In this document: positions 10,777 through 23,100 of the stretch, piece by piece
Layout: the number at the start of each line of letters is the position of its first letter
How positions within the stretch are numbered: the first letter of the stretch is position 1
DNA from: Membranipora membranacea
Lineage: Eukaryota > Bryozoa > Gymnolaemata > Cheilostomatida > Membraniporidae
Direction of reading: 5' to 3'
Assembly: GCA_914767715.1 (NCBI GenBank)
Contig: OU612066.1
Coordinates: forward strand, 13,023,001-13,087,000
DNA: 64,000 nucleotides
Notes under the pieces: generated by a model
Database searches by the model: none
Seen by the model: the letters and a program-made list of their open reading frames with translations, nothing else
What the model was told of the DNA's origin: nothing
Position numbers and translations under genes: made by a program

Positions 10777-13700
10777 ATGGTATTTAAATTACTAAGTGTA
10801 ATTTTTTTCGTTTTAGCAATGTGCAAGGCTACAGGAAACATGAGAAGATTCCATGCAGTCGATGGCTTCCTCACTTCCTTCACAAAATCTTCTGTAAATT
10901 TTAACACGCCTTGGGCAAGGTCCGTGGTTGAATGCGGGTCACACTGTACAGCTGATAATGTGTGTGCAGGATTCGAATTTAATGAGGCAACGCAGAAATG
11001 CACAATCTATCAAGGATGTTTAACAGTAGTTAATACCACTGACGAGGTTGAGAATGTCAAATGCTACGCTCAAGCTTTCCACAAAGATTTAGCACACAGT
11101 AAGTTTATTGTTACACCTAATACAAGAGCTGAAACGGGTATTGAACCCGGTTTTGGTTTTGGCACGTGATCATAGTATTATGTTTATCCAAGAATTCCAG
11201 TCAGAATGATCCTGTTAGAAGTCCTCTGCTGTTATCAATATAGTGCTATAAAAACAGTAGTGATGGTGTGGTTGACTCAATAAATGTATACTTCTTAATC
11301 TCACAAACAGCCTGAAATTGCACTGTTCTGTTCAGTTCTCTTTACTTTTCAACGTGATCTTTACAAGATCCAAGGACAAATCATATAGATAAGTAATATA
11401 CAAACCTTTTAAAAGCAATGAATATCATCAGAACAGGGGCGTATATTCTAAAAAATTTCACTCATTGACTTTTTAGAGATGAGCATAATGATCGGGCGCA
11501 GCCCGATCCACACGCCGTAGGCGTGGCGGGGAGGGTGTGGGAACGCGCCTAAGCGCCCTCCCACCACGGTATTTTTGCATATCCGTAGCAAAATAGTGCA
11601 AGCAGAGAGGTATTTCAATAGCTCACTGAGCTGTTGGGTACTTTCAGAAAACAACTCAATAGCAGTAGAAGATTACGGTAAAAATTCTCCAGTTATAAAG
11701 CACCCATTTGAAAAAAAATCTGAACTGGTTGGGATTCAAACCCACAACATTCTTTAAAAACAGTGATCACTAGGCAGACGCTCTACACACTGAGCTTTAA
11801 AAGTTGTGCTTTGATACGCGGGTTATAGGTGAGGAATTGCGGTAGTAAGCTACACCCTGTTCCCATGACTTGCACACAGTAATCATGGATTTTTATCCAC
11901 GGATATCCGTGGTCCATGATTGCTAATATACGCCACTGCATCAGAAGCATGCAATTTAGTCAGATGAAGAATATTGTAAGACTCATATGCTGAACATGAT
12001 GATTGTATGAATTTTTAGCCCAATCATTGTTTAATTGGGACTCTTGGCATTGGAGTCACTGTGAGTTTTTCTAACCCAATATATGGATTTTCCGGAAAGT
12101 GGTCATCTTGCACCACCAACAACGCCACATGCGGCCACATGCACGCCTGCTACCACGCCATATTCCATGCATGCTACAACGCCTGGCACAACGCTGCCTT
12201 TATTGAGTCAGGCGTTGTACCTTTTGTTGTGTACAACTTCACCTACCACTATATATGCAACGCTGGACTGCGTACTGGCGTTGCTTGGCGTTGCTTGGCG
12301 TTGCTTGGCGTTGCTTGGCGTTGCTGGGCGTTGTGGGTACCACTGATGATGTCTCACGCACCTGGGCGCGCCTGAGTTCTGCTGATAAACTGACAAAGAC
12401 CCCCAAAGTAAACTTTTTTCAGTTTGCTTTTCAACAGCACGCAGTGGGTGGAAATTCCAGGTTAAAATGTCAAGGTCAATTAAGTGTGCTGTTTATAAGA
12501 AGATTTTAGGCATACAACTTGATAAAACTAGCTTGTGTGAGCAGCTGGCACAAAATAATCAGTAAAAGAATACTGGAACCGCACTAACAGCAATATCTGT
12601 GGAATAAGATGTACAGATAGTTTGGAGTTGTCTTCTTATAAACAGCACACTTAATTGACCTTGCCATTTTAACCTGGAGTTGTCTTCTTATAAACAGCAC
12701 ACTTAATTGACCTTGACATTTTAACCTGGAATTTCCACCCACTGTGTGCTGTTGAAAAGCAAACTGAAAAAAAGTTTACTTTTGGGGTCTTTGTCAGTTA
12801 ATCAGCAGAACTCAGGCGCGCCCAGGTGCGTGAGACATCATCAGTGGTACCCACAACGCCCAGCAACGCCAAGCAACGCCAGTATGCAGTCCAGCGTTGC
12901 ATATACAGTGGTAGGTGAAGTTGTACATAACAAAATGTACAACGCCTGACACAACAAAGGCAGCGTTGTGCCAGGCGTTGTAGCATGCATGGAATATGGC
13001 GTGGTAGCAGGCGTGCATGTGGCCGCATGTGGCGGGGTTGGTGGTGCAAGATGACCATTTTCCGATTTTCCATATCTGTGTACATACATGGTCAAGTTTC
13101 AATTGTTGGTCATTATACTGTGAGGGATAATGACCTGAAACCATAACAAAATTTGGTTAGAAAATTATTTGTTGGTGAAGCTAATCTTACTGCAATTACT
13201 AACTACAAGCTGGATATTGAGTGTTTTCTGTTAGTGTTCTCTCTTGTCCAAGCCAATTGGCTCTGATTTGATTGGTTGTTTGGTTGGAAAGAGTCCTAAT
13301 GCCAGGCAACTGAATGTTCTTATCTTGATATTGTTAAAGCGAAACTGCATTCCTAATCACTTGCTATCATTGAATTGTACTATTCTTAGAATAGCATTCT
13401 CAACTCACCATTCATCACTTCACCAATTTTCATTTGACATCGAGCTCAGTCCCTAGTAGCTTTTTGGAGTTTGCGCAATGTTTGATTATTAAAAAAATCA
13501 ATTTTCTGTGAGCAACAATTTGTATAAACTAGTGTCTTTTTCTTTTATTTGGTTGTTATTTCGAACATAACAACTTTTATTTATGCCTTTCTTGATAATA
13601 TAAAACAATAAAACACTAGGAAACAAATCCATAAATCAATGAATATTTTATTAGAGACTGCACTATTAGTCAGGTGACTGTCACGTGGTCATACAGTAGA

Positions 13701-14232
13701 GATGGCACCCTCTACTAGGGACAGCCAATCACATAGCATTTCACATAGCAAATCACATAGACATCTATAAACTTAAATTATTTGAGGATTGAGGAGTTCA
13801 TAAAATCAAGTAAGTATTCCTAAATTGAGTGAGGTAGAGGCATGAAAAATTACTTAAATGTATTGTAATTATACTTGGCAGAAGTTGACGGAGAGTCTTT
13901 GTACATTTGCTTGAACTGCTGAATTATTACCTGATACAAATATAATATTCTGATTCATTCAAGGTCAAAGAAGAAGAGAGATGAGAGTTTCTGTATACAG
14001 TGATGACGATTCATATTCCGTTGACAAAGGGTTCGGATACCATGCAGGAGATCTTGCCTCACCATGGCAGCTTATTGAATGCCACACACCAATGAGTGGC
14101 CTGTATGTCAGAGCTAATCTGTACTGGGTCGAGTCAAGCATTACTAGACTTAGGAATTCTATGAATTCCTTATTTATGGCTATTAATTTGTGTTCAACTA
14201 ACTATTTCCTTCTTCGAAATCAGTATAATTGA
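10777..14232 (+). CDS. Secreted PAN-domain protein, two exons seen
   Basis: Exon 1 (10777-11098) starts at an ATG followed by a hydrophobic signal peptide (about residues 1-19). It encodes a PAN/apple-like module with cysteines in the pattern C-GSHC-TADNVC-AGFEF...KC-TIYQGC...KC. It ends in phase 1 at GTAAGT. A phase-compatible exon begins at 13964 (TTCAAG acceptor) and reads RVSVYSDDDSYSVDKGFGYH...CHTPMSGLYVRANLYW. This resembles the end of F-type-lectin/fucolectin or discoidin-like domains (C...P..GxYV), but the first half of such a domain is absent. An exon may be missed, or the C-terminal part may be divergent. The stop at 14230-14232 assumes no further splicing. The 2.9-kb intron holds two mobile elements. 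Joining the two exons is inference; the PAN exon is firm. Confidence 0.55.
11434..11938 (-). mobile_element. hAT-like MITE, copy 1 (505 bp) with tRNA-like core
   Basis: The ends CAGGGGCGTATATTCT (11434) and, inverted, CAGTGGCGTATATTAG (11938) match at 13 of 16 positions. The flanking 8-bp duplication CATCAGAA is perfect (11426-11433 and 11939-11946). An 8-bp target duplication with CAG-starting ends is typical of hAT elements. Read on the minus strand, about 11805-11722 is tRNA-like, with a pol III A-box-like TAGCTCAGTGTG-type stretch and a B box (GGTTTGAATCC, one mismatch). Unlike copy 2 it carries a GC-rich module (11491-11570) with three hairpins. No transposase ORF was seen. Confidence 0.85.
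11491..11562. repeat. GC-rich triple-hairpin module inside the MITE
   Basis: Three consecutive hairpins are readable: ATCGGGCGCAGCCCGAT (11491-11507), CACGCCGTAGGCGTG (11511-11525), and a stem GGGAGGG (11529-11535) with CCCTCCC (11556-11562). The block is far richer in G+C than its surroundings and is absent from the other MITE copy at 19130-19468. It is either a recent insertion here or a loss there. Confidence 0.7.
12094..13063. mobile_element. 970-bp long-TIR palindromic element with 8-bp target duplication
   Basis: The left arm (about 12094-12506) and right arm (about 12630-13063) are inverted copies, starting GGAAAGTGGTCATCTTGCAC and, on the other strand, GGAAAATGGTCATCTTGCAC. The 8-bp sequence GATTTTCC flanks both sides (12086-12093, 13064-13071). 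Long inverted repeats with 8-9-bp duplications fit Mutator-like or foldback elements; hAT is less likely because the ends do not start with CA. The left arm holds six units of a 10-bp repeat, where the right arm has about three. Near the inner end of the right arm a segment of about 52 bp is tandemly duplicated (about 12626-12730). The several short frames in the arms mirror each other on both strands and are not genes. Confidence 0.8.
12276..12335 (+). repeat. 10-bp minisatellite (TGGCGTTGCT) x6
   Basis: Six near-perfect copies of TGGCGTTGCT lie in the left arm of the palindromic element. The matching position of the right arm (about 12850-12882, inverse orientation) has about three units, so the array grew or shrank after the arms formed. 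Confidence 0.8.
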
Positions 14233-16945
14233 GTTTTTTGTTGGCAACAGTATTTTGTAGATGTTATAGCATTGACAAAGCCCGCTTTTGTTCTAAAACT
14301 GTGTTCTATCTATATATCTACCGCTTTATCTAATAAGCTTTCTTTCTGACTGCAAGTCATTGCTTTCCATACAATGGTGAAAGCATTTCACCAGTTTACT
14401 GTCACTGGTCACCCAGACATTGCAAGGGTCACATCTCTCAGCCAAGAGCTCTAATCCATGTTGCAAGTGCTTCTGACTTTTATATTGCATGTCCACTTTG
14501 TTTTCTGTGGTATCAGATATTTCATTTTCAGTTGCATTTTCAGACATTCTATTATCATTTTTGGCATTCTAATTTTAGCCAGATGTGATCCTTACTAGTC
14601 GACATTTATAGTTGCTCACTTACTATCGGATTTTCTATTCCCCCATGATGTGTGAGTTTGTATCAATCGTAATTTTCAATGTTAAATTTGTATGCCATGT
14701 AATACCATAACTCAATACAGAGCCGTTATGATCTTGTTTTTTTGCATAATTTCAATCATTTTCAAAACATACTATACCTTTAACACATGTCTTGGAACGC
14801 AGCAAACCAAGTTACAGGATTACCAAATGACTGGAGAGGTTTAATATAATCATTAGCACTCTACTACCTGCGTCATTCACGGGATAAACTATAACTATTC
14901 GAAACATAAACAGTTCTGAATATTCGACAGTATAACAAGTAAAAGAATTATCGCCTTGTACTACCCAAAGTTTTTAATATTCATTGTTCTTTTCTATTTT
15001 TATTTGCGATTAAAAATTGCTGATTAAGATTACAAAACTATAATAATTGATACCAAAGAATGTTGGTTGGAAAAATTCTTTTATGTAGGTCAAAACTGGG
15101 ACTAAAATTCACATCTGACGGGCTTAGAGTTATCATTGAAAAACATATTAAGTTTTCATCACCGTTTGAGGAAAACATTCAACCTTCTCAAAGGAGCAGA
15201 ATGCTGTTATATCTTTCATATTTGTTTTGACAGCACATATCTACCTACTTCAACCACACAGTGCCATTAAACCCAATAAAAATGTATACATATATATATA
15301 TACCCAAGAGGATGATTTTTAGCATGGGAGAAAGCTAGCTCGCTCTGAAGTTATTGAGTTATTTATGTCTCTGCTGTTAGCTCACATGGAATGACTTATT
15401 ATCCTAAAAAATTTAGCAGCCTTGTTTTTGTATTTTTCGATATTATAAAAAAATTATATGATCATATCGATGGTGCCACAGGACAGTTTTCTAAGCTCAA
15501 ATCTGAGCCTGTGTTCATAGTTGCCCTCTCTTTATTTGGGTACTCTTTAGTCCATGCAGCATAAGAAAAAGGGGCCGAAATGGGCTATGACATCAAGTAT
15601 CCTGGCCCATGACATTCTTGCATTTGGAGACATTGACAATCGGTTGAGAACATAATTGCTCCTAACTGTGAGGGAATTACCATGATCGATAGGTGTGTAA
15701 CATATTCAGCTAAGTTGTTGAAGATTGAGAGCGTTTTAATTACGATCCGATCATTATAGCACTGCAAATTCCTAAACTGACTCCGCTGATGGATTTTTGA
15801 AAGCTGATTCTCTTTTTTCAAAAGAAAATAAGATATGAAAAAATGTGGGAATACAATAATTTTGACTACTAATTCTCATCGCTGAGTTCAGTTTTTAGTC
15901 AAATTACGATGTCAAGATGTGTGCCATTTTGATTTTCTAGTGTATTATAAATAAATAGATCATTAATCATCTTGCTTTACGCTATGAAATATGGCTCAAT
16001 GTAGCCTGTCTTGAAACACGCTAGGCTCGGTAGGCTTAGTTCGGTGTTTCGTGATGTCAAAAGTTATTAGGATGTAAATTTGAGCATAGCAAATTGGTAA
16101 AAGTGAGTCACATTAAAATTGTTTCTATTTATTTGTTTAAAGAGGTTTTCTAGAAAGTTTACAGATAACAGAGTAGTTAAAAAGTAACTTGTTGACCTGT
16201 TTTTGTCCATATTAATGTTCCCAACATAAAACCCCTGTAGATAGACCACCGTGTCTTTATAATTAATTCTTGATCTGAATTGCAGTCCATCTTTAAGGCA
16301 TGGTTCCAATGCTTTCATTGGGATAAGATTGAGTATTCATAGACATAAATATAATAAGGTCATAATCATTATGATAAAAAATTATTATTTTGGCTCAAAA
16401 ATTAGTTATCGAATATCAATGATAATGATTCTTGGTCTGCATTGTTTTTGCAAGCTATGTGTCAACGGTCGATTTTGCCTCATATGGATAACGAACAATG
16501 GCAGAGCTTGAAGTCGGCCAAAATCAATTTTCAGCAGGATTAGTTCTTTAACATGTAAGGACTTCTACGCAGCAAACTGAAATCAATCCTATTCCCACCA
16601 AGTAAAAAAGCTGCCATAACTAATTTGCTTTTCCTAAAAGTAAAAGTTTTAAAGTCCTACGCGCCAAAGGTGGTGCACGGGGATTAATCATAATTAGTAT
16701 TTGCTATTGACAAGCAACACCATTGGATAATGAGTGTAATGTCACGCCTAGTTACGCCTATTTTAGTCCAGTCCACGTGGCATTTGAGGTTTGCAGAAAT
16801 CGAGCTTGCATGTTTCAAGTGTTTTCTCAAGTGCTCAAGTGTGTTATGCAAGAAATCAAGCAACACCTGTGCCCTTGCAGCTTTGCAGCTGACTGCAATG
16901 TTTATGTGATGTTGAAAGGATGCGACCTGCTATTCCACTGTATAA
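14233..16945. other. Intergenic stretch, no gene recognised
   Basis: AT-rich sequence with short low-complexity runs, for example TATATATA near 15288. The open frames here (largest 83 codons) lack recognisable motifs, splice context or conservation clues. Confidence 0.5.
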
Positions 16946-17172
16946 CAGGGCCGTAGATTAGAAAAAACGGTAGGGGAGGCAAGGTCCGAGGCGAGTCCAA
17001 TGCATCACCAGTAACCTCCTCCCCGAGAAACTTAAGCCATGTAATAAGCAACTGGAAATCCCATGGGAGCTGATTCTGACATGGATTATTGAATTAGAGT
17101 GTTTTTAGGCCACTGTATTTAGCTATCTAGGGGAGGCAGTGCCTTTCTGCCTCACCTAGAACTACGGTCCTG
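16946..17172. mobile_element. Small hAT-like MITE (degraded)
   Basis: CAGGGCCGTAG at the left faces CTACGGTCCTG at the right (inverted: CAGGACCGTAG, one mismatch). A weaker continuation follows, GGGGAGGCA in both arms. The 8-bp flanks do not match well, so the target duplication is lost or the ends are slightly misplaced. No ORF. Confidence 0.45.
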
Positions 17173-19121
17173 TACAATAAATAGTGTAAGCTAATTCTAA
17201 CTATCGTAAAGGTATAATTGTAATAATCTTTGACACAATGATAATCAAAACAATCTTGCAGAAATGAAAGTGAATTAGAGAGATGCTGCTGCATTACCCT
17301 CCTCCAGAAAAAAACTTGTTACGGAAAAATTTGCGGTACAAATTTTTAATGGTATGCGTTACATTAGAGTCCTATGGGCAGATGAAGATAAATGCAAAAG
17401 ACGGAGGATGTCCGTGGTAAAGTGAACATCCGAAGGGAAGTCACTTCGACTGTGGTGTGAAAGTGTGTGATAATCCGGCCATAGCAAACCTCCGGTCGAT
17501 TGTGAGTTTTGCCGAAAAGGTCACTTTGTTTGGCCAGTTGCACTCTCACCACAGAGAAAAGTTGAAACGCACTTTCTCGCATTGTTCAAAATTTTGGTGT
17601 ACAATATATTCATTATGGTCGCATCTGAAACTCAGGAAATTTCTAGTTGTTGCTCTATTGCAACAGATGGGAATTCCCCACTACATGTAACATTCATGGA
17701 AAATACAGGTCAAAAAAAAGGTTGCATACAGATTGTTGCGGCTAATTGGTATACTCCCAAAAAAAATAGCCAATCTCGAGAAAAAAGTTCGGTGATGCAT
17801 GCCCTAATCCTCCATATGTCCGGTATACATGGATGACAATGTGCGACAACCAAAACGACTAGCCCTAAACCCAATGAACATTTTCAGGACCACCAATTAT
17901 AAATGAAGTGATTGTTTATTTATGTCACGTCATAAAAAAAATTAGTAATAATGAATTGTTGCTGACAATAAAAGTATATATATTGTTTTGTTCACAATAT
18001 ACACTAATACATGACATCATCATACTCATGTTTACACAAATTCTTCATACTTTGTCATACTAATCTCTTAGATGAGATAAATAGAGTTTTGGTCATTACA
18101 ACCCTCACAAACTCCCAAAATGATGGATAAGAATAGTGTTTATTTGTGGCCGCTTGTCTGCAACATCAATGAAAAATACTGTATTCAACAGTGCCCTTGG
18201 ATAAAGCCCATATAGCTATTTTATCCCATCTCATGTAAACTTGATTGTAGGATTTTAATAGCATATAATTGCCAATTAATGACGTCAACCGTAACTAGGC
18301 ACTTGAAAAAATTCTAGGCACTATATAAATCTGTCAATCGTATTTCAAAATCGACCAATAAGAACCAGTAAAATGTGGGGCGGGTAATTTGAAATCTCTG
18401 CGGCTGTGCAATTTTTAGTCAAAGCTGATGCGTTTTCACCACTTTCTAAGGAGATTTTTGGAATAAGATTTATATTGGGATGTGTGTATGAAAAATCTGC
18501 ATCAACCCATGCAATTTTCATATCAATAAAGCCAAGACAGCTCATCATATTCCCAAAAAAGCAGGAGGAATTTGAATGCTGCTAACCCCATTTGAATTTG
18601 ATATGGCTGGGTGATCGCTTTACATTGACTGTCCCTTATATACCGGTCGAGCCACTTTAAGAGTGCTAGTGCCAAAATTCATCTTGATTCACAGTTGAGT
18701 TCTGAGAATTTTTTGGTTGGTGATGGCACTACAGTTCATAAACCCTGAAAACCTTAATTTGTTGTTGTGTTTAATCCATGTATATTCACAGGTTAGTTGA
18801 GGTATTTTTCATAGGCAGTGGCTCTATCCAACTTACAGCAAATAATTAATTCCGACAATTACAGCTACAATACTTAACTCCTAGCGAAGAATCCACAATA
18901 CCTCAGACAGCCCAAATTTGATTTAATTGTGTGATAATCAAAATAAACCTGAATATTAAACACTCTTGGTAGCTAAAGACAATGCAGCCATATTTTACTA
19001 TGTAACCTTTATCAACTCTGGCAATGGTGCAGCTCCTTTTAATACTCTAGTAAGTGGTTGACAGTATAATTATGAAGGTATATCATCATGTCGTATATGT
19101 TATATTGATGACTAGGATATC
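17173..19121. other. Intergenic stretch, no gene recognised
   Basis: The segment 17270-17640 has a different base texture, with less A+T and several TCGACTGTGGTGTGAAAGTG-like phrases. It may be an old dispersed repeat, but only one copy is in this window. Two overlapping plus-strand frames at 17457-17836 show no domain. The rest is AT-rich without recognised features. Confidence 0.4.
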
Positions 19122-19129
19122 ATCATGTC

Positions 19130-19468
19130 CAGTGGCGTATATTAGCACTCACGGCCCACGGAATTCCGTGAGTGGCTGAATAGCTCAGTGTGTAGAGCGT
19201 TCGCCTTATAATCACTGTTAATAAGATTGTTGTGGGTTCGAATCCCATCAAGTACAGTTTTTTTCAAATGGGTGCTTTATAACTGGAGCGTTTTTACCGT
19301 AATCTTCTACTGCTATTGAGTTGTTTTCTGAAAGTACTCAACAGCTCAGTGTGCTATTGAAATACCTCTCTGCTTGCACTATTTTGCTACCGATATGCAA
19401 AAATTCCCGATTATTATGCTCGTCTCTGAAAAGTCAGTGAGTGAAATTTTTTAGAATATACGCCCCTG
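19130..19468 (+). mobile_element. hAT-like MITE, copy 2 (339 bp) with tRNA-like core
   Basis: Same family as 11434-11938 but in the opposite orientation and without the GC-rich module. The ends CAGTGGCGTATATTAG and (inverted) CAGGGGCGTATATTCT are flanked by a perfect 8-bp duplication ATCATGTC (19122-19129, 19469-19476). The flanking locus itself contains a local direct repeat (ATATGTTATATTGATGACTAGGATA-like on both sides), so part of the host sequence was duplicated around the insertion. Confidence 0.85.
19175..19250 (+). other. tRNA-derived sequence inside the MITE
   Basis: TAGCTCAGTGTGTAGAGCG (from 19181) has the D-arm GCTC/GAGC pairing and A-box pattern. GGTTCGAATCC (19235-19245) is an exact B box, with a T-stem GTGGG/CCCAT. 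The anticodon arm does not fold properly and the variable part is too long, so this is a tRNA relic and not a working tRNA gene. Pol III transcription is possible but inferred. Confidence 0.6.
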
Positions 19469-19917
19469 ATCATGTCATATATGTTATATTGATGACTAGG
19501 ATACTCATGGACGGTATTAACTTTAGGACATCAGATTGTTGTTGTATTTCAGGAACCAAGCTATTGTACAAACTCCATTAGACCAAAGAGTTTAAATCAC
19601 TTTCGTTTGTTTCTTGTATAGTCTAATTTGAGAGGTAAAGAGAATTTTAGACCAAGGATGAAGGGTCACACAACATACTGAAGGTCTTTGGTTCACCTGC
19701 AAGTGACATTAATGCTTCATCCCGTTTGGCTGCACCTTCTCAGTATAGAGGGGTGCAGCCAACACCCTAAACTTTGAGCTTCATTTATTTGAAAATTTCT
19801 GTTATGTTTTGTGAAGATGAGACAAGCCGCATCGTTTGAATTTTATTGACTCTTCTGTTATATTATTTTATCAGGATTAAAAGAACGCATAGTTACATGT
19901 TACATAATATGTTTTTT

Positions 19918-19923
19918 TTTATT
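19918..19923 (-). terminator. Candidate poly(A) signal of the LDLa gene
   Basis: AATAAA on the minus strand (TTTATT on plus) lies about 200 bases past the stop at 20125. It is the first canonical hexamer noticed downstream and supports a gene end here, but it sits next to a T-run and could be chance. Confidence 0.35.
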
Positions 19924-20124
19924 AAAATAAGATAAAAGTGTAAGCTCTCATATACAAAGTATAGAAAAAGATGATGTTAAACTTTAAAAATACACTCTCA
20001 ACAATTATTTCCGAGCTGAAGAGATGTAATTATATTATGAAAGAGAAAACTTAACTTATACACAAAACTTATCCCTGTGACCATATAGACAACATAAATT
20101 TACCTGCAGCGAATCTTGGGTGAT

Positions 20125-23100
20125 TTAAAACATACCAGGTATCCAGTAGTGCCAACCTGTAAATAAACAAAAACAGTGTTATATGATCACACGTACATGC
20201 AGATACTGGCATATGAGGGTCGAATAAACAACTAATGACTCAGAGGTAAATCATTGTCTGATAGTTGTAGCTACTACCTCTGCGAGTGTGTGTGTGGTTT
20301 TTGTTTTCATTATCAATTGGACTGATCAATTGAAGACGTAGTGGGTTAATGGCCAGCTAAGGTTATTCGGACTTCTGTGCCTAAATGAGTTGCAGAACAT
20401 GAAAGTTATGTGGGTAAGGAGTTTGTATCTACGGTAAGAAATCTTGTTGTGGTTCATCAGCTCACAGTTGCCTCCTCAAAAAGATTATGTCAAGCAGCCA
20501 AGGACCCAAACAGTGAGCAAAAGACAGTCACAAACACAGGGGGAAAATTGGTACAAACACAGAGCACAAAAGCAAAACCAACAGCCGTTGGTGTACATAA
20601 GGATATGACTAGAAAATCAGGAAAAAAACGAAACTTCCACTGCGGGACAATCTTAAGCCATTTAGGATATATATATATGACACTAGTTGCCTTCCAGGGT
20701 TGGAATAATATCAATTAAGTCAATGAATTGATATATTTTTTTTGCCAATGAAAGAGGGTTTAATCCCATCAGACTGTTCTTTTAACTTCTGTTTGTTGGA
20801 AGGGAAGTTAAAATATTAGGGTTATTATATTGGTCTTTTCAGAACCTTAGCTTATAGATAATGAGTAACATTTGGTAAGGAAAATCTCCTTCCAAGGTGT
20901 GATGGTTATCTAAGTTATAAACCCCATGGTTTCTGTGAGAGTCTCAATATAATCTTATCTTATCTAAGTCAAAGTCAAGATACAAGTCGGGTTGTTTAAA
21001 GTAATGTACTTTTGTTACCTCGGTTAATTTGTACTTACATTCTTGTTCATCCTCCCCACCATCACAGTCTGTCTGTTTGTCACATCTCCATTTATCTGGG
21101 ATACACTTAGCAGCAAATGAGTTCTCAGGATTTTCTCGATCATACTTAAGTGGACAGTAGAACTCATCATCCTCACAATTTTCTGAGCCATTGTTGTTGA
21201 GTTGTTCATAGATGGAAGATATATTGTCTGCAAATAAAACAACATCTTGATTAGTGTTTACTTTACTGTTCAGTGTAACTTCTGTTACAAACAAACTTCA
21301 AAAGGCAATTATACGTATATTTGTTGGTTTAGATTTGTTAAAGTTTTCCTTGTGAATGAAAAACTTACCGCTGGAGTCAGTAGCAATATATGTACTGTTT
21401 GCCTCAGGTGAACAGTCAAGTTCATCTTCCTTTGCCATGCCGCAATCACTTATTCCGTCACACACCCATCTACTGGGGATACATACTCCACTATTACACT
21501 GGAATTTCCCATTTTGACAATATGATCCCTCATCAACAGTCCCATCTGCAAAAATATCAAGTGATTGAATAAAAAGTTTTTATTACGTCCTCAATAAATA
21601 TCAAAATCTGACATAATACATTTTATATTATACTTTGTTGCCTAGCTTGTCTGAGTTACACATTAGGTTATCTGATAAATTTTTGCTAAAAAACGCACAA
21701 GGCAATTGAGGTTAAAGCTATAGTTGCGCCTCCCCATATTTGGTATCATTTCGAAGGTCTCCGACTTATTAAGAGCACCATGGCAACCTCTTAGGTAGCC
21801 TTACAGACAGAACTTTTCTTAAAAACTTCTCCTCTTTATTGCTCTATAAATATGTATGAAATAAATTCAGACTATGGTGCCCTGATGTTGGGAAAAATCT
21901 TTGAAAACATGATAATTGGCATGTGTTTTGCCATAAGTTTTTACCCGATCTTTGAAGGTTAAGCAAAAAGACAAACCAGACAACTGACCTTGACATCATG
22001 AGTTGCTGGTTTTTACTCCAAAAGAAAGAATGTATAAATACGAATCATTAGTTCGACCATATTTTTTGTGTAAATAAATATAGTACATTTCAAGGAAGCA
22101 TTCCTAAATTCTAACGTGTGACCTTCATCATCACAAAATCACATCAACGTTTCCCTTCAGCATACAAAACACAGTTTGAAAGTCACTCAATTTTTTTAGA
22201 GCTCGTTACCCAAAATTTAAATGAAGGGTGTCTACATGAAGAATACAAATATCTATTAATTTTTGAAGGTTGAAACTTACAACCGGATGTCACATCATCG
22301 CACCCTGCCTCATCTTCACCACCAGAACAGTCCTCATCTCCATCACAAACCCATGTGCTATATGGTAAACAGTCCCCATCAGTGCATGTGTAACCGTCAC
22401 AAGAAGCTGTATAACACACAAAACCTTCTTTGCCTTTCTTCTTATATAGACCACAAACCACAAGATGTACTGTCGTTGAGAAATGTTTAAAACAGTTTAA
22501 GCAGCCTTTCATATTTATGCCCAGAGTACTACAACCATTACATTGACCTAGTAGGCGTTGTTGTGCCTCTCACCTAAGCAGTGGCAACTTCTTAATTTTC
22601 TAAATCTTAATTTTATCAAACGAAATACAGCAATAAATTCGTAGGCTTGAGGTGTTTAAAATAGAAACATGTAGTACTGGTTTGTATAGCTTACTAGAAA
22701 ATGTTGTGGTTGTTGTTGATGGTTCAGTAGTTGGATAGTAAGATGTTGTAGATGTAGTTGATGTTTCTGTAAATGATGAAGACCCAGAAGCTGTCAAAAG
22801 GAAGTTGATCAAAAATAATTATTAACAAAGAGAGCCATAAAAGGTTGTTAGATTTTGATGAACATTGCGTGATTTACGATGATGAGATCCAATGATTGTA
22901 TATGATCCGGTTTTTTCACACTTCACCTTCTTGTCTAATAACTTACAGTCACACACCAATTCATCTTCGCCATCTTCACAATCATTCATATTATCGCACA
23001 ATGAATGGTACGGAATGCACCCTCCGTTAGAACATGTGTATTCATCACATCCCACTATGTATAAAAGAGGAAACATTATGTCATTATGGTTTCTCTAAAC

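Noticed and set aside
12061-13144. Overlapping Cys/His/Ala/Trp-rich frames as small proteins
   Set aside because: They are mirror frames of the inverted arms and the 10-bp repeat, open on both strands at once.
16723-16956. Cys-rich 77-codon frame as a secreted peptide
   Set aside because: No signal peptide, no conserved cysteine spacing, and a minus-strand frame overlaps it equally well.
19175-19250. Functional tRNA gene
   Set aside because: The anticodon arm does not pair and the element has transposon ends. It is a tRNA-derived relic.
20410-20718. 102-codon plus-strand frame as a gene
   Set aside because: It has no ATG at its start, lies antisense within the last intron of the LDLa gene, and has no recognisable domain.
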